A stretch of 15,339 nucleotides of DNA from Castellaniella sp. UBA6218 (GTDB taxonomy: Bacteria > Pseudomonadota > Gammaproteobacteria > Burkholderiales > Burkholderiaceae_B), in the NCBI GenBank assembly GCA_002421865.1, contig DISE01000037.1:1-15339 (forward strand), in the 5' to 3' direction. Positions within the stretch are counted from its first letter, which is position 1. The number at the start of each line of letters is the position of its first letter. Of this stretch, positions 1-6,319 are shown piece after piece. Position numbers and translations under genes: made by a program. The notes under the pieces are model-generated. The model was not told where the DNA came from. It was given only the letters and a program-made list of their open reading frames with translations, and searched no databases.

Positions 1-660
1 CGCACCAACATCGGCCAGAACCCGGGCGAACCGAATCTGCTGGATTTCCTGTCCCCGGACCGCTACACCATCCTGCCGAACACGGCCGGCTGCTACACAG
101 CAGACGACGCCGTGCGCACGCTGCGCCTGGCACGCGAACTGCTGGACGGCCACAACCTGGTGAAACTCGAGGTCCTGGGCGACGCCGGCAACCTGTTCCC
201 CAACATGCCGGAGACCCTGGCCGCCGCGCGCACGCTGGTGGCCGACGGCTTCCAGGTCATGGTCTATTGCAGCGACGATCCGATCCAGTGCCGCATGCTG
301 GAAGACATCGGCGTGGCGGCGGTGATGCCGCTGGCTTCGCTGATCGGCTCGGGCATGGGCATCGTCAACCCCTGGAACCTGCGCCTGATCATCGATCAAT
401 CCCGCGTCCCCGTCCTGGTGGACGCCGGCGTGGGCACGGCCTCGGATGCCGCCATCGCCATGGAACTGGGCTGCGACGCGATCCTGATGAACACCGCCAT
501 CGCCGGCGCGCGCGACCCGATCCGGATGGCGCGCGCCATGCGGCTGGGCGTTGAGGCCGGCCGCGAGGCCTACCTGGCCGGCCGCATCAAACGCAAGTAC
601 TACGACGCCGACCCCAGCTCGCCCGCCGAAGGCCTGCTGCCCTCGACGCGGACGGCCTGA
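1..660 (+). CDS. thiG: Thiazole synthase ThiG, 5'-truncated by the window edge
   Basis: ThiG condenses 1-deoxy-D-xylulose 5-phosphate, dehydroglycine and ThiS-thiocarboxylate sulfur into the thiazole phosphate of thiamine in the cytoplasm. Frame 1 is open from the first base to TGA at 658-660, giving 219 visible codons. The family is about 255-270 residues, so roughly 40-50 N-terminal residues lie upstream. The visible part starts RTNIGQNPGEPNLLDFLSPD and contains LPNTAGCYTA and the NLVKLEVLGD segment. The lysine there (residue 55 of the fragment) should be the Schiff-base lysine known from the family. Further on are the phosphate-binding segments VLVDAGVGTASDA and AILMNTAIAGARDP, then the conserved C-terminus AYLAGRIKRK. 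The in-frame GTG at 112 is internal: matching sequence continues upstream of it, so it is not the start. thiD follows after 58 bases, consistent with a thiamine operon. Any TPP riboswitch would lie outside the window. Confidence 0.96.
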   Translation, partial: RTNIGQNPGEPNLLDFLSPDRYTILPNTAGCYTADDAVRTLRLARELLDGHNLVKLEVLGDAGNLFPNMPETLAAARTLVADGFQVMVYCSDDPIQCRMLEDIGVAAVMPLASLIGSGMGIVNPWNLRLIIDQSRVPVLVDAGVGTASDAAIAMELGCDAILMNTAIAGARDPIRMARAMRLGVEAGREAYLAGRIKRKYYDADPSSPAEGLLPSTRTA

Positions 661-718
661 CCCGATCCCGCGCACGCCGGGGCGCCCAGCCCCGATCCCC
701 ATCCGCACGGAGCCCGCG

Positions 719-1543
719 ATGATTCCCAACACCCTGTCGATTGCCGGCGTGGACCCTTCGGGCGGCGCCGGCGTCCTGGCCGACGTCAAGACCATGAGCG
801 CGCTGGGCGCTTATGGCATGGCCGTGATCGCCGCCCTGACCGCTCAGAACACCCGGGCGGTCACCGGGATTTCCCCGGTGCCGCCGGAATTCGTCGCCGC
901 CCAGATCGACACATTGTTCGCCGACGTGCGCGTGGATGCCGTCAAGATCGGCATGCTGGGTCAGGCCGGCGTCACCCGCGTCGTAGCCGACCGCCTTGAA
1001 CACTGGAAGCCGGCGCATCTGGTGCTGGATCCCGTCATGGTCGCCAAGAGCGGCGACCACCTGCTGGAACGCCAGGCGGTGGACGCCCTGCGCGAAGGCC
1101 TGATCCCGCTGGCCACCGTCATCACGCCCAACCTGCCGGAAGCCGGCGTGCTGCTGGGCCAGAGCCCGGCCGACAACCTGAAGGACATGCGCCGCGTCGC
1201 CGAACGCCTGCGCCGGCTGCTGGCCGACGACGGTGAACGCTGGGTCTTCCTGAAGGGCGGCCACCTGCCCGGCGACGACACCATCGACCTGCTGCACGAC
1301 GGAGACCGGCTGATCGAACTGCCGGGCCGGCGCATCGACACGCGCAACACGCATGGCACCGGCTGCACGCTGTCCGCGGCGATGGCCGCCCTGCTGCCGC
1401 GCGCCCCGGGCGTGCCCGAGGCCGCCCAGCACGCCAAGGCCTGGCTGGAACGCGCCATCGCCGCCTCCGGTCAGCTTCAGGTCGGCTCCGGCCATGGACC
1501 CGTGCACCACTTCCACGCCCTGTGGCCCGACCCTCGGACCTGA
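719..1543 (+). CDS. thiD: Hydroxymethylpyrimidine / phosphomethylpyrimidine kinase ThiD
   Basis: ThiD phosphorylates HMP and then HMP-phosphate to HMP-pyrophosphate, the pyrimidine half of thiamine. The 274-residue product is near the usual family length (about 265). ATG at 719 is chosen because GGAG sits at 709-712 with a 6-base spacer and the protein then begins directly with the family's N-terminal strand, TLSIAGVDPSGGAGVLADVK (residues 5-24). The open frame upstream of 719 has no family similarity. Ribokinase-fold features include DPVMVAKSG (residues 104-112), TPNLPEA (136-142) and NTHGTGCTLSAA (210-221). The last holds the GTGC anion hole and the cysteine (C216) considered catalytic in ThiD. 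thiG lies 58 bases upstream on the same strand. No thiE domain is fused. The family call is secure. A pyridoxal-kinase-type activity is known for some relatives but is less likely beside thiG. Confidence 0.96.
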   Translation: MIPNTLSIAGVDPSGGAGVLADVKTMSALGAYGMAVIAALTAQNTRAVTGISPVPPEFVAAQIDTLFADVRVDAVKIGMLGQAGVTRVVADRLEHWKPAHLVLDPVMVAKSGDHLLERQAVDALREGLIPLATVITPNLPEAGVLLGQSPADNLKDMRRVAERLRRLLADDGERWVFLKGGHLPGDDTIDLLHDGDRLIELPGRRIDTRNTHGTGCTLSAAMAALLPRAPGVPEAAQHAKAWLERAIAASGQLQVGSGHGPVHHFHALWPDPRT

Positions 1544-1576
1544 TCCCGCTCAAGCGCGCCGGACGGGCCGCTGGCC

Positions 1577-1582
1577 TATAAT
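1577..1582 (+). promoter_or_regulatory. Candidate -10 box (TATAAT) of the pcm-like gene
   Basis: A perfect TATAAT stands 34 bases before the pcm-like ATG and 34 bases after the thiD stop. I see no convincing -35 hexamer at 16-19 bases upstream (that stretch is GC-rich) and no correctly placed TGn extension, so the promoter may be weak or need an activator. It suggests that the methyltransferase gene has its own transcript, separate from the thiamine genes. Confidence 0.5.
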
Positions 1583-1615
1583 CGCACTCGAATCAACCTC
1601 AGGTATCCTCGCGAC

Positions 1616-2296
1616 ATGAACGTCAACGACATCACCGACGCCGATCGTGCCCGCTTCAACATGGTCGAACAACAGATCCGCCCCTGGAACGTCCAGGACG
1701 AGCGGGTGCTGCAGGCCGTCTTCGACATGCCCCGCGAACGCTTCGTCCCGCCGCATCTGCGCACCCTGGCCTTCGCGGACACGGAACTGCCGCTGGTGAT
1801 CGACGGCGTCGATACCCGCGAAACCATGTTGTCCCCCAAGGTCGAGGCCAAGCTGGCCGAGGAACTGCGGCTCCAGCCCACCGACTGCGTGCTGGAAATC
1901 GGCACGGGCTCGGGCTATCAGGCCGCCTTGCTGTCGCGGCTGTGCCAGCAGGTCACCAGCATCGAGCTCGAAAGCCGTCTGTCGGCCTTCGCCCAGGCGA
2001 ACCTTGCGCGCAACCAGGTCGCCAACGTCGCCCTGGAAACAGGGGACGCGCACGCCGGCTGGGGCACGGCCGAATATGACGCCATCCTGATCACCGGTTC
2101 GGTGCCTTCGGTGCCCGACGAGCTGAAATACCAGTTGGCCGTGGGCGGACGCATGGTGGCCATCGTCGGCCACAGTCCGATCATGACGGTGTGCCGCATC
2201 ACGCGCACCAGCGCCGCGAACTTCGACACCGCGTATCTGTTCGACACCTACGTGAAACCCCTGCGCGGCACGGCGCGTTCGCGGTTCAAGTTCTGA
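1616..2296 (+). CDS. pcm: Protein-L-isoaspartate O-methyltransferase family protein
   Basis: This is a 226-residue cytoplasmic SAM-dependent methyltransferase of the PCMT family, whose classical members methylate L-isoaspartyl residues to start repair of aged proteins. It begins with the family-like NMVEQQIRPWNV (residues 15-26) and has MPRERFVPP (38-46). SAM motif I is VLEIGTGSGYQAALL (92-106), then an acidic strand end SIELE (115-119) and the motif II region YDAILITGSVPSVPDEL (154-170). The TIS-type active-site segment of classical enzymes appears here as ETMLSPKVEAK (69-79), so substrate specificity is uncertain. ATG 1616 fits the family N-terminus; no strong Shine-Dalgarno is visible. Its last 11 bases overlap the 3' end of the convergent rfaE2 gene. 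The fold assignment is firm, but true repair activity is inferred only. Confidence 0.88.
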   Translation: MNVNDITDADRARFNMVEQQIRPWNVQDERVLQAVFDMPRERFVPPHLRTLAFADTELPLVIDGVDTRETMLSPKVEAKLAEELRLQPTDCVLEIGTGSGYQAALLSRLCQQVTSIELESRLSAFAQANLARNQVANVALETGDAHAGWGTAEYDAILITGSVPSVPDELKYQLAVGGRMVAIVGHSPIMTVCRITRTSAANFDTAYLFDTYVKPLRGTARSRFKF

Positions 2297-2774
2297 TCTT
2301 GCGCAGCAGCGCCGTGGTCGAACGCTGGTGCTCGAACGGGATCGCAACGGCCCGTCCACCCCAGCCACGCACCACGGCGGTTTCCGGCAGCGCGTCCATG
2401 TCGTAGTCGCCGCCCTTGACGATCACGTCGGGCCGCAGGGCCCGGATCAGTTCCAGCGGCGTGTCCTCGGCGAACAGCACCACCCCATCCACACAGGCCA
2501 ACGCGGCCAGCAGGGCCGCCCGGTCGGCCTGTCCGTTCAGAGGCCGGTCTTCGCCCTTGCCCAGGCGGCGCACGGAGTCGTCCGTATTCACCCCCACGAT
2601 CAGCGAGGCGCCCAGCCGGGCCGCCTGGTCCAGATAAGTGACGTGGCCACGGTGCAGGATGTCGAACACGCCATTGGTGAAGATCAGCGGACGCGCAAAG
2701 CGTCCTTCGAGCACGGCCCGCTCGCAGGCCGCGCGATCGAGGATCTTGGACTCGAAGCGGGCGGACGCCACCAT
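2286..2774 (-). CDS. rfaE2: D-glycero-beta-D-manno-heptose 1-phosphate adenylyltransferase
   Basis: This 162-residue protein corresponds to the C-terminal domain of E. coli HldE (RfaE) as a stand-alone enzyme. It would transfer AMP to heptose 1-phosphate to make ADP-heptose for the LPS inner core. It carries the nucleotidyltransferase start FTNGVFDILHRGHVTYL (residues 32-48) with the HxGH-type motif HRGH (41-44), then VGVNTDDSVRRLGKG (60-74), RPLN (77-80), DVIVKGGDY (116-124) and the terminal RSTTALLRKI (151-160). ATG at 2774 shares its A with the ubiB stop codon (TGATG), so translation is probably coupled to ubiB. Longer upstream frames are the ubiB shadow. The N-terminal heptose-7-phosphate kinase partner (hldA/rfaE1) is not in this window. 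The stop codon overlaps the convergent pcm-like gene by 11 bases. Confidence 0.93.
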   Translation of the reverse strand: MVASARFESKILDRAACERAVLEGRFARPLIFTNGVFDILHRGHVTYLDQAARLGASLIVGVNTDDSVRRLGKGEDRPLNGQADRAALLAALACVDGVVLFAEDTPLELIRALRPDVIVKGGDYDMDALPETAVVRGWGGRAVAIPFEHQRSTTALLRKIRT

Positions 2775-4339
2775 CAGAATCCGCCTCCGCGCGTCAGCGC
2801 CCAGACCGCCACGGCCAGTCCGGCCGCCAGGATGCCGCACAGCACGGCCAGCAATGCGTTGGAGCGGTCCTGTGCGCGGCGCAGCCGTTCGAGTTCGGCC
2901 CGCATCGCCGGTCCCGGATCGGGGTGGTTCAGACGGGTGTAGACCAGGCGGGGGATCTGCGGCAGGATCTGCGCCCACTGGCTGGCCTCCTGGTCGAGGC
3001 GCTGCCGAAGGCCGCGCAGGCCGACGCGCTGGTGCATCCATTTTTCCAGGAAGGGCTTGGCCGTCTGCCACAGGTCCAGGTTAGGATCCAGTTCGCGGCC
3101 CATGCCCTCGACATTCAGCAGCGTCTTCTGCAGCAACACCAGCTGGGGCTGGATTTCCACATTGAAGCGCCGCGAGGTCTGGAACAGGCGCAACAGCACC
3201 TGTCCCAGGGAAATTTCAGCCAGCGGCCGATCGAAATAGGGTTCGCAGACGGCGCGCACGGCGCCTTCGAGTTCTTCCTCACGGGTGGTGGACGGCACCC
3301 AGCCCGATTCGATGTGCAACTGGGCGACCCGACGATAGTCCCGCTGGAAAAAGGCAAGGAAATTCTGGGCCAGGTAGTTCTTGTCGAATTCCGACAGTGA
3401 ACCGACGATGCCGAAATCCAGGGCGATATAGCGCCCCAGGGTATCCGGGGCGTCGGACACATAGATGTTGCCCGGGTGCATGTCGGCGTGGAAAAAGCCG
3501 TCCGTGAACACCTGCATGAAGAAGATCTCGACCCCCTGACGCGCCAGCAGAGGAATGTCCACACCCAGGGCGCGCAGGCGTTCGACCTGGCTGACCGGCA
3601 CGCCGCGCATGCGTTCCATGGTGAAGACCTGGCTGGCGCAGTATTCCCAGACGACCTCGGGTACCCGCAGCAGGTGGGCGCGGCCAGTGTCGGGGCCGAA
3701 ATTGCGCCGCAGCTGGCTGCAGTTCGCGGCCTCGCGGATCAGGTCCAGTTCGTCGTGCAGGTATTTGTCGAATTCGGCCACGACCTCGCGCGGCTTCAGG
3801 CGCCGCCCGTCGGGTACCAGCCGCTCGACCAGCCCGGCCAGCGCGCGCAGCAGCGTCAGGTCGCGCTCGATGGCCTCCCGCATCCCGGGGCGCAGGACCT
3901 TGACCGCGACTTCGCGGCCGTCGTGCAGCACGGCAAAGTGCACCTGGGCGATGGACGCCGAGGCCACGGGATCCCGGTCGAAACGGGCGAACAGGTTCTG
4001 GGGCGCGTCGCCCAGGGACTCGCGGATGATGCCGGCCGCCTGGTCGGATGGAAAAGGCGGCACACGGTCCTGGAGCCGTGCCAGTTCGTCGGCGATGTCC
4101 TGGGGCACCAGGTCGCGGCGCGTGGACAGGACCTGGCCGAATTTGACGTAGATCGGCCCCAGGGTTTCCAGGGCCAGGCGCAGGCGTTCGCCGCGCGGGC
4201 GGCGCGGCCGGCGGCCCAGGCAGACGATCTTCAGCAGCGTGTGCGCCCAGGGGTGCTGGATGCCGGACAGGACCAGTTCGTCGAGCCGGTAGCGCAAACC
4301 GATCCACAGGATGTAGGCCAGGCGCAGAAACGTCAGCAT
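2774..4339 (-). CDS. ubiB: Ubiquinone biosynthesis atypical kinase/ATPase UbiB
   Basis: UbiB is a membrane-bound ADCK/ABC1-family protein needed for ubiquinone synthesis. It is thought to use ATP to help extract or present polyprenyl intermediates rather than to act as an ordinary protein kinase. The product has 521 residues (E. coli about 546). The family-defining KxGQ is at residues 66-69 (YVKFGQVLSTR) and the alanine-rich nucleotide loop ASIAQVH at 128-134. The VAVK lysine is at 147, the catalytic loop HADMHPGN at 284-291 and the metal-binding DFG at 308-310. A hydrophobic C-terminal helix at about 494-516 fits the known membrane anchor. ATG at 4339 (MLTFLRLAYI) is chosen because upstream residues in this frame only mirror ubiJ. 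The gene overlaps the ubiJ end by 7 bases and the rfaE2 start by 1 base, indicating one tightly coupled transcript. Confidence 0.96.
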   Translation of the reverse strand: MLTFLRLAYILWIGLRYRLDELVLSGIQHPWAHTLLKIVCLGRRPRRPRGERLRLALETLGPIYVKFGQVLSTRRDLVPQDIADELARLQDRVPPFPSDQAAGIIRESLGDAPQNLFARFDRDPVASASIAQVHFAVLHDGREVAVKVLRPGMREAIERDLTLLRALAGLVERLVPDGRRLKPREVVAEFDKYLHDELDLIREAANCSQLRRNFGPDTGRAHLLRVPEVVWEYCASQVFTMERMRGVPVSQVERLRALGVDIPLLARQGVEIFFMQVFTDGFFHADMHPGNIYVSDAPDTLGRYIALDFGIVGSLSEFDKNYLAQNFLAFFQRDYRRVAQLHIESGWVPSTTREEELEGAVRAVCEPYFDRPLAEISLGQVLLRLFQTSRRFNVEIQPQLVLLQKTLLNVEGMGRELDPNLDLWQTAKPFLEKWMHQRVGLRGLRQRLDQEASQWAQILPQIPRLVYTRLNHPDPGPAMRAELERLRRAQDRSNALLAVLCGILAAGLAVAVWALTRGGGF

Positions 4340-4959
4340 GTCCCGCCCTCCAGCCGCCGCAGACGGGCGTCGAGACGTTCCAGACGGACTTCGAGCGCCT
4401 GGCGGTCCGCCGTCCAGGACCGCAAGTCCGTTTCCCGGACGCCCAGGCCGGATTCCTCGCCCAGGTATTCCGTCAGATTGTCCTGCGCGCGGCGCGCGGC
4501 GCGGCGCAGGCCGCCGGCGAGTTCGCGCGCTCCCCGGGTCAGGCGCACGGCCGCCACGTCGCCCACTACGCGCGACAGGTCGTCCTCGACATCCCAGCGC
4601 AAGCCGCGCGCCAGATCGGACACCAGGTGCGCCAGACCGGCGTCTCCCTGGATATGTGCCAGGCCCGTCACCCCGGCCAGGCCTTCGTCGCGCCAGGCGC
4701 CGGGCAGGTCGCGGCGGCGGTCGGGCGGGATGGACAGGATCACATCGGGCACCACGGCCCGGTCGCACGCCCGCAACGTGCCGTCGGAAGCGATCGCGCA
4801 TTGCAGCGTCCAGGGGTCGCCCGCCGTCAGACGCAGCGACTTGCCGGCCTGAGCCGCCAGCTTTTCGCACGCCCAGGACTCGCGGCGCAACAATGCGTTC
4901 AGCCCCCGGAGCAGGACATCGGAGGGGGAAGGAAAGGGCAAGGGAAGGGGCATGATCAT
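4333..4959 (-). CDS. ubiJ: Ubiquinone biosynthesis accessory factor UbiJ (SCP2 domain)
   Basis: UbiJ is a soluble lipid-binding accessory factor that helps the ubiquinone hydroxylases and methyltransferases handle hydrophobic intermediates. The 208-residue product is close to E. coli UbiJ (201). It has an SCP2-like sterol-carrier domain at about residues 13-110, including LNALLRRESWACEKLAAQAGK and DVILSIPPDRR. The C-terminal part is helical and charged, with a likely coiled coil at about 178-205 (ALEVRLERLDARLRRLEGG), as in the family. The start is uncertain: ATG at 4959 and ATG at 4953 are both in frame, two codons apart. Neither has a visible Shine-Dalgarno; instead a strong hairpin sits directly upstream (4967-4999). 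The stop overlaps the ubiB start by 7 bases. Identification rests on domain architecture plus position next to ubiB, because sequence conservation in this family is low. Confidence 0.88.
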   Translation of the reverse strand: MIMPLPLPFPSPSDVLLRGLNALLRRESWACEKLAAQAGKSLRLTAGDPWTLQCAIASDGTLRACDRAVVPDVILSIPPDRRRDLPGAWRDEGLAGVTGLAHIQGDAGLAHLVSDLARGLRWDVEDDLSRVVGDVAAVRLTRGARELAGGLRRAARRAQDNLTEYLGEESGLGVRETDLRSWTADRQALEVRLERLDARLRRLEGGTC

Positions 4960-4966
4960 GGACGAC

Positions 4967-4999
4967 GGGGCCGGGCGCGCCAGGTCGCGCGCAGGCCCC
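4967..4999 (-). promoter_or_regulatory. Hairpin in the ubiJ leader, immediately before the start codon
   Basis: GGGGCC (4967-4972) pairs with GGCCCC (4994-4999), and inside it GCGCGC (4975-4980) pairs with GCGCGC (4987-4992). Only a GG/A mismatch separates the two stems, and the loop is 6 bases. In the minus-strand transcript this 12-bp GC-only structure ends 7 bases before the ubiJ ATG at 4959, exactly where a ribosome-binding site is expected. No U-run follows, so it is not a simple terminator. It may limit ubiJ translation or be a structured 5' end. Confidence 0.5.
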
Positions 5000-5005
5000 A
5001 GTTTA
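5000..5005 (-). promoter_or_regulatory. Possible -10 box for ubiJ (TAAACT)
   Basis: Reading the minus strand, TAAACT matches four of six -10 positions and lies just upstream of the ubiJ leader hairpin. No good -35 is visible. If used, transcription would start inside or at the hairpin and ubiJ-ubiB-rfaE2 would be transcribed independently of the Tim44-like gene, which fits the terminator-like hairpin at 5087-5123. The evidence is weak. Confidence 0.28.
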
Positions 5006-5086
5006 CCGGTTTTGCGCGCCGCGCAGGCGGACCGGAAAGGCGTGCCGGGCCCTGCCCAATGAGCGTGCACGGGTGCTGGAACGCAA

Positions 5087-5123
5087 GCGGCCGCCCTGCC
5101 CCGGGAGCGGGACGGGCGGCCGC
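5087..5123 (-). terminator. Strong hairpin downstream of the Tim44-like gene
   Basis: GCGGCCGCCC (5087-5096) and GGGCGGCCGC (5114-5123) form a perfect 10-bp stem. A further CCC/GGG pairing inside (5099-5101 with 5109-5111) leaves a short loop. It begins 22 bases after the Tim44-like stop codon. In the minus-strand transcript it is followed by TTGCGTT, a poor U-tract. It is probably a transcription stop or 3'-end-protecting stem, possibly leaky into ubiJ. Confidence 0.6.
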
Positions 5124-5145
5124 AAAAGCGGACCTGGACGACGGA

Positions 5146-6117
5146 TCAGCGCGCGTTGGTCTGCTGGATGCCAGCCAGCAGCCAGCCGGCGCCATCGGCC
5201 TTGTACAGGTTCCAGACTTCCTCGAAGTGGAAGGCCTCGGATCCCGCCGATTCGCGCAGCATGCCGGAATAGCGCACACTGGCCAGGTGGCCGCCAGCCA
5301 CGGCCTCGATGCCCAGCAGTTCGGCGTTCAGCAGCACCACATCGGTGCGGTTGCCCTCTTCGGGGCTGGGCAGGCGGGGGGTGATTTCCACCAGAAGGTC
5401 ATCGGTCAGGAACTCGCGCAAACTTTCGCGGTTGCCCGCGTCCCACAGGCTTTGCACACGCGTGAACTGCCGCTTGGCCTGATCCAGGAAGGCCGGCACG
5501 TCGAAGCCTTCAGGGATGAACCAGGATGGATCCTGAACCTGGACAGAGGGTGCGGATTCGATCACCGGCGCGGCGGACGAGGCCGGAGCGGGCGCCGGGC
5601 GGGCGCCGGACAGGTCGAGTCCCCGATCCTGGGGATCGGACTGGCGGTAGCTGTTGCCCGAAGCCGTGGCGCCCGCGGCGGCCAGCGGCCGCTGGGCCCC
5701 GCGCAGGCGACGCACCAGGAACATGACGGCGAAGACCACCAGACCGATCAGCAAGGCGCTGGAGAGGAATTCCAGGAAAGCGCCGGACAAGCCCATGCTG
5801 GACAACAGGGCGGCGATTCCCAGGCCGGCGGCGATGCCGGCGAGGGGGCCCAGCCAGCGGGACATGCCCGACTTGGCGGCGGCGCCCGCGGCGGCCGTGC
5901 CCGCCGCACCGGCGGTCGGGGTGGCCGCGCGCTGTGTGGTCTGGGCGGCCGGCGGCGTCACGGCCTGGCGCTGCTTGACGACGTTGGTGGACTGGCGGCC
6001 GAAGTTCAGGCCGCCGCCCATGCGGCGGGCTTCCGCATCCTGGGTCACGGTCATCATGGTCGCAGCCGCCATCAGCAGCACCGAGGCGGCGGCCCAGCGG
6101 GGTAGACGAAGGTTCAT
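5146..6117 (-). CDS. Membrane-anchored Tim44-like domain protein
   Basis: This 323-residue protein starts with a typical signal sequence (residues 1-30, MNLRLPRWAAASVLLMAAAT, ending near AEA/RR). A Gly/Ala/Thr/Gln-rich linker covers about 31-85. Two hydrophobic segments follow at about 88-107 and 113-135, then positive residues RRLRG. After a Pro/Ala-rich spacer (172-190), a Tim44-like domain fills about 198-320 (PSWFIPEGFDVPAFLDQAKR, then FHFEEVWNLYK and GWLLAGIQQT). The ATG at 6117 is supported by AGGAGA five bases upstream. In mitochondria the Tim44 C-terminal domain contacts the inner membrane; the bacterial function is not established. The gene lies between ubiE and ubiJ, which hints at a membrane role linked to ubiquinone synthesis, but this is inference. 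A hairpin follows its stop codon. Confidence 0.88.
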   Translation of the reverse strand: MNLRLPRWAAASVLLMAAATMMTVTQDAEARRMGGGLNFGRQSTNVVKQRQAVTPPAAQTTQRAATPTAGAAGTAAAGAAAKSGMSRWLGPLAGIAAGLGIAALLSSMGLSGAFLEFLSSALLIGLVVFAVMFLVRRLRGAQRPLAAAGATASGNSYRQSDPQDRGLDLSGARPAPAPASSAAPVIESAPSVQVQDPSWFIPEGFDVPAFLDQAKRQFTRVQSLWDAGNRESLREFLTDDLLVEITPRLPSPEEGNRTDVVLLNAELLGIEAVAGGHLASVRYSGMLRESAGSEAFHFEEVWNLYKADGAGWLLAGIQQTNAR

Positions 6118-6159
6118 GGAGTCTCCTGGAGAGTCAGGGCCGACGTATGTTCAGGCAAC

Positions 6160-6185
6160 CTGACAGAAAGCTGAATGAACCTGTA
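6160..6185 (-). promoter_or_regulatory. Helically phased CTGNN repeats upstream of the Tim44-like gene
   Basis: On the plus strand CTGAC (6160-6164), CTGAA (6171-6175) and CTGTA (6181-6185) recur at 11- and 10-base intervals. On the minus strand they read as TACAG, TTCAG and GTCAG. Such one-turn spacing is typical of binding sites for OmpR-family response regulators. They lie 43-68 bases upstream of the Tim44-like ATG. A TCAGG/CCTGA dyad overlaps at 6151-6163. A weak -10 candidate (TATGGT, minus strand 6195-6190) is nearby. The regulator is unknown. Confidence 0.35.
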
Positions 6186-6244
6186 AGTTACCATAGAACC
6201 CGATGATCCGCTGAGCGCAAATGTGCTTTTTACGCATCAAAGTA

Positions 6245-6274
6245 CACACAGGCCGCCCGAGGGCGGCCTGTGTG
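6245..6274 (-). terminator. Long hairpin downstream of ubiE, probable terminator
   Basis: CACACAGGCCGCC (6245-6257) pairs perfectly with GGCGGCCTGTGTG (6262-6274) around the tetraloop CGAG, giving a 13-bp stem. It lies 46 bases past the ubiE stop. In the minus-strand transcript it is followed by TACTTTGATG, only a modest U-rich tail. It is the second of two tandem stems after ubiE and the most terminator-like structure in the window. Confidence 0.72.
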
Positions 6275-6296
6275 ATTCGCGGACACGGCGACATGC

Positions 6297-6313
6297 GCCG
6301 CCCTGAGGGCGGC
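6297..6313 (-). terminator. Short hairpin directly after ubiE
   Basis: GCCGCCC (6297-6303) and GGGCGGC (6307-6313) form a perfect 7-bp stem with loop TGA, starting 7 bases after the ubiE stop codon. No U-run follows on the minus strand. Its arms are nearly the same as the core of the hairpin at 6245-6274, so the two form a tandem pair. It probably protects the 3' end or assists termination. Confidence 0.5.
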
Positions 6314-6319
6314 TACGGT

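Noticed and set aside
587..1516. 309-codon minus-strand frame
   Set aside because: It is antisense to thiD, with no family similarity.
4340..4870. N-terminal extension of ubiB by 177 codons
   Set aside because: The extension is the out-of-frame image of ubiJ. The UbiB family begins at MLTFLRLAYI (4339).
3476..6105. Two long plus-strand frames (3476-4852 and 4627-6105)
   Set aside because: Both are antisense to ubiB, ubiJ and the Tim44-like gene, run across gene boundaries, and have repetitive Gly/Gln/Arg composition without domains.
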